64,000 nucleotides of DNA. Origin: CAVQJU01 sp963712905. GTDB taxonomy: Bacteria; Acidobacteriota; Vicinamibacteria; Vicinamibacterales; CAVVIG01. The stretch lies in assembly GCA_963712905.1 (NCBI GenBank), contig CAVQJU010000020.1, positions 1 to 64,000 on the forward strand, given 5' to 3'. The first letter of the stretch is position 1; each line of letters begins with the position of its first letter. Below the pieces are notes generated by a model. The model was not told where the DNA came from and did no database searches. It saw nothing but the letters and a program-made list of their open reading frames with translations. Both the position numbers and the translations under genes were made by a program. This document shows, in pieces, positions 62,894-64,000 of this stretch.

Positions 62894-64000
62894 TCGGCTA
62901 CAGGAAAGCCCGGTTGTTCCTCGTCAGCAGCCTCGCCCTCACGATGGCCGGCGTCGGCTCGGCGCTCCGCGCGAACACGGCGACCGATCTCCAGCGCGTG
63001 TTCTTCGATCCGATCGACAAGGCGCACTCCGGCGAAATGATCGCCAACGTCCTCGGCCTGCCGTTTCTCGGCTTCGCGTTCACGATCGCGATCGGCAGCC
63101 CGCTGCTCGACTACATCGGGATGGGCCTTCTGCTGCCGCTCTCGGGCCTCTGCTTCACGGCCGGCGCGCTCATCATGATGTTTGCGGGCTCCATGGCCGA
63201 CGGTCCCGGCGTCTACACCGTCATCTGGATCGGCGCGCTCGTCACCGGCGTCGGCTGGGGCCTGGTCGAGACCGTCGTCAACCCGCTCATCGCGTCGCTC
63301 TACCCGGAGGAGAAGACGGGTAAGTTGAACACGCTGCACGCGTGGTGGCCCGGCGGGCTGGTGATCGGCGGGTTGATGGGCGTCGCGATGTCGGCAGCGG
63401 GGCTCGGCTGGCAGGCCAAGCTCTTCGTCGTCATACTGCCGGCCCTCGCCGTCGTCGCGCTTTCTATTGGCGTACGGTTTCCGCCGACCGAGCGCGCGGC
63501 GGCCGGCATCTCGATGGGCGAGATGTTCCGCGAGCTGCTGAACCCGCTGTTCCTCGTGCTGTTCTGTTCGATGTTCCTGACCGCCGCGACCGAACTGGCG
63601 CCAGGGCAATGGGTGGACTTCGCGCTCAGCCGCACCGTCCACATGCCGGGCATCCTGCTGCTCGTATACGTCAGCGCGCTGATGTTCGTGATGCGGCACT
63701 TCGCCGGCCCGCTCGTGCACAAGCTGTCGCCCGTCGGGCTGCTGTGGGCGTCCTGCCTGATGGGATCGCTCGGTCTCGTCGCGCTCGCCGCCGCTGATTC
63801 GCCGCTCACGGGCCTGCTCGCGGCGACGATCTGGGGCACCGGCGTCTGCTACATGTGGCCGACCATGCTCGCGACGGCGTCGGAACGGTTTCCGAGGGGC
63901 GGCGCGCTGCTGATGGGCTTGATGGGAACGGCGGGCACGCTGTCGATTCGGTTCGTGCTGCCGATCATGGGATCGATTTACGACGCGAAAAAGATAGAGG
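62890..64000 (+). CDS. MFS transporter, 3' end beyond the window
   Basis: ATG 62890 overlaps the previous stop (ATGA); 370 codons are visible with no stop. About ten to eleven membrane helices: KARLFLVSSLALTMAGVGSA, LPFLGFAFTIAIGSPLLDYI, WIGALVTGVGWGLVETVVNP, HAWWPGGLVIGGLMGVAM, FLVLFCSMFLTAATELAPGQ and GTGVCYMWPTMLATASERFP. The layout is that of sugar/FucP-type MFS permeases. It likely imports the substrate of the two preceding enzymes. Confidence 0.85.
   Translation, partial: MIGYRKARLFLVSSLALTMAGVGSALRANTATDLQRVFFDPIDKAHSGEMIANVLGLPFLGFAFTIAIGSPLLDYIGMGLLLPLSGLCFTAGALIMMFAGSMADGPGVYTVIWIGALVTGVGWGLVETVVNPLIASLYPEEKTGKLNTLHAWWPGGLVIGGLMGVAMSAAGLGWQAKLFVVILPALAVVALSIGVRFPPTERAAAGISMGEMFRELLNPLFLVLFCSMFLTAATELAPGQWVDFALSRTVHMPGILLLVYVSALMFVMRHFAGPLVHKLSPVGLLWASCLMGSLGLVALAAADSPLTGLLAATIWGTGVCYMWPTMLATASERFPRGGALLMGLMGTAGTLSIRFVLPIMGSIYDAKKIE

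Overview
The window is GC-rich bacterial DNA, densely packed with short intergenic gaps and many 1-8 base start/stop overlaps. The organism is probably an Acidobacteriota, possibly of the Vicinamibacteria type. I infer this from gene content rather than a marker gene: a DUF2950/DUF3300 pair, DUF1579, DUF6152 and DUF2934 proteins, a PadR regulator next to a remnant of a duplicated-type ABC permease, and LPS core genes near a gap-pgk-tpi-secG operon. It is diderm: complete lipid A/inner-core functions and outer-membrane proteins are encoded.

Layout. 1-6.2 kb holds a dienelactone hydrolase 3' end, a DUF1579 protein with a lysine-rich tail, carbon-starvation protein cstA, a BaiN/HI0933-type flavoprotein and a sulfatase. 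Every gene here carries frameshifts, cstA about twenty. At about 6.2 kb the sulfatase 5' end abuts a ketosynthase cut after about 95 codons, which is probably a chimeric join or a rearrangement. 6.2-27.0 kb is one specialised-lipid locus: ketosynthase fragment, PHP phosphoesterase, large outer-membrane protein, polysaccharide deacetylase, ACP, ketoreductase and a chain-length-factor-like ketosynthase on the minus strand; then a LolA-like carrier, an HpnR-like cobalamin radical SAM protein, an RND exporter, a glycosyltransferase, a LpxL-type acyltransferase, a YdjM-like protein, a DUF2062-methyltransferase, a FabZ-like dehydratase, an acyl-adenylating ligase, a Tes-like radical SAM protein and a cation/proton antiporter. 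The core resembles aryl polyene clusters; the two radical SAM proteins and the deacetylase/outer-membrane protein set it apart.

27.0-34 kb has DUF2950 and DUF3300 genes, a subtilase lipoprotein ending in NIVWGS repeats and an HD-GYP/GAF/GGDEF protein, again with frameshifts. 34-38.2 kb has a GIY-YIG protein, tRNA-Leu(GAG), a Tat-signal PEP mutase-like protein, a small lipoprotein and a 5'-nucleotidase. 38.3-41.7 kb is gapA-pgk-tpiA-secG (minus), divergent from waaA-lpxK-lpxL-like (41.9-45.1 kb). 45.1-48.0 kb has two secreted proteins of unknown function and nadE. 48.0-52.9 kb is the heptose pathway waaF-gmhB-hldE1-hldE2-waaC plus a membrane methyltransferase, followed by tRNA-Val and tRNA-Asp. 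53-60 kb holds a DUF2934 protein between two 9-bp repeat arrays, a LLM oxidoreductase, a metallo-beta-lactamase-fold protein and secreted proteins. 60.1-64 kb holds padR with a palindromic operator, a truncated permease, and an operon of Gfo/Idh/MocA oxidoreductase, xylose isomerase-like TIM barrel and MFS transporter that runs off the edge.

In the lipid locus the ACP, ketosynthase/CLF pair, ketoreductase and dehydratase would build an acyl chain, the ligase would load a starter, the glycosyltransferase and acyltransferase would attach it to a carrier, and the LolA-like protein, RND pump and outer-membrane protein would move it to the outer membrane. The radical SAM enzymes would modify the lipid. 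This assignment is inference from families and synteny. There is no stretch over 300 bases without a gene.
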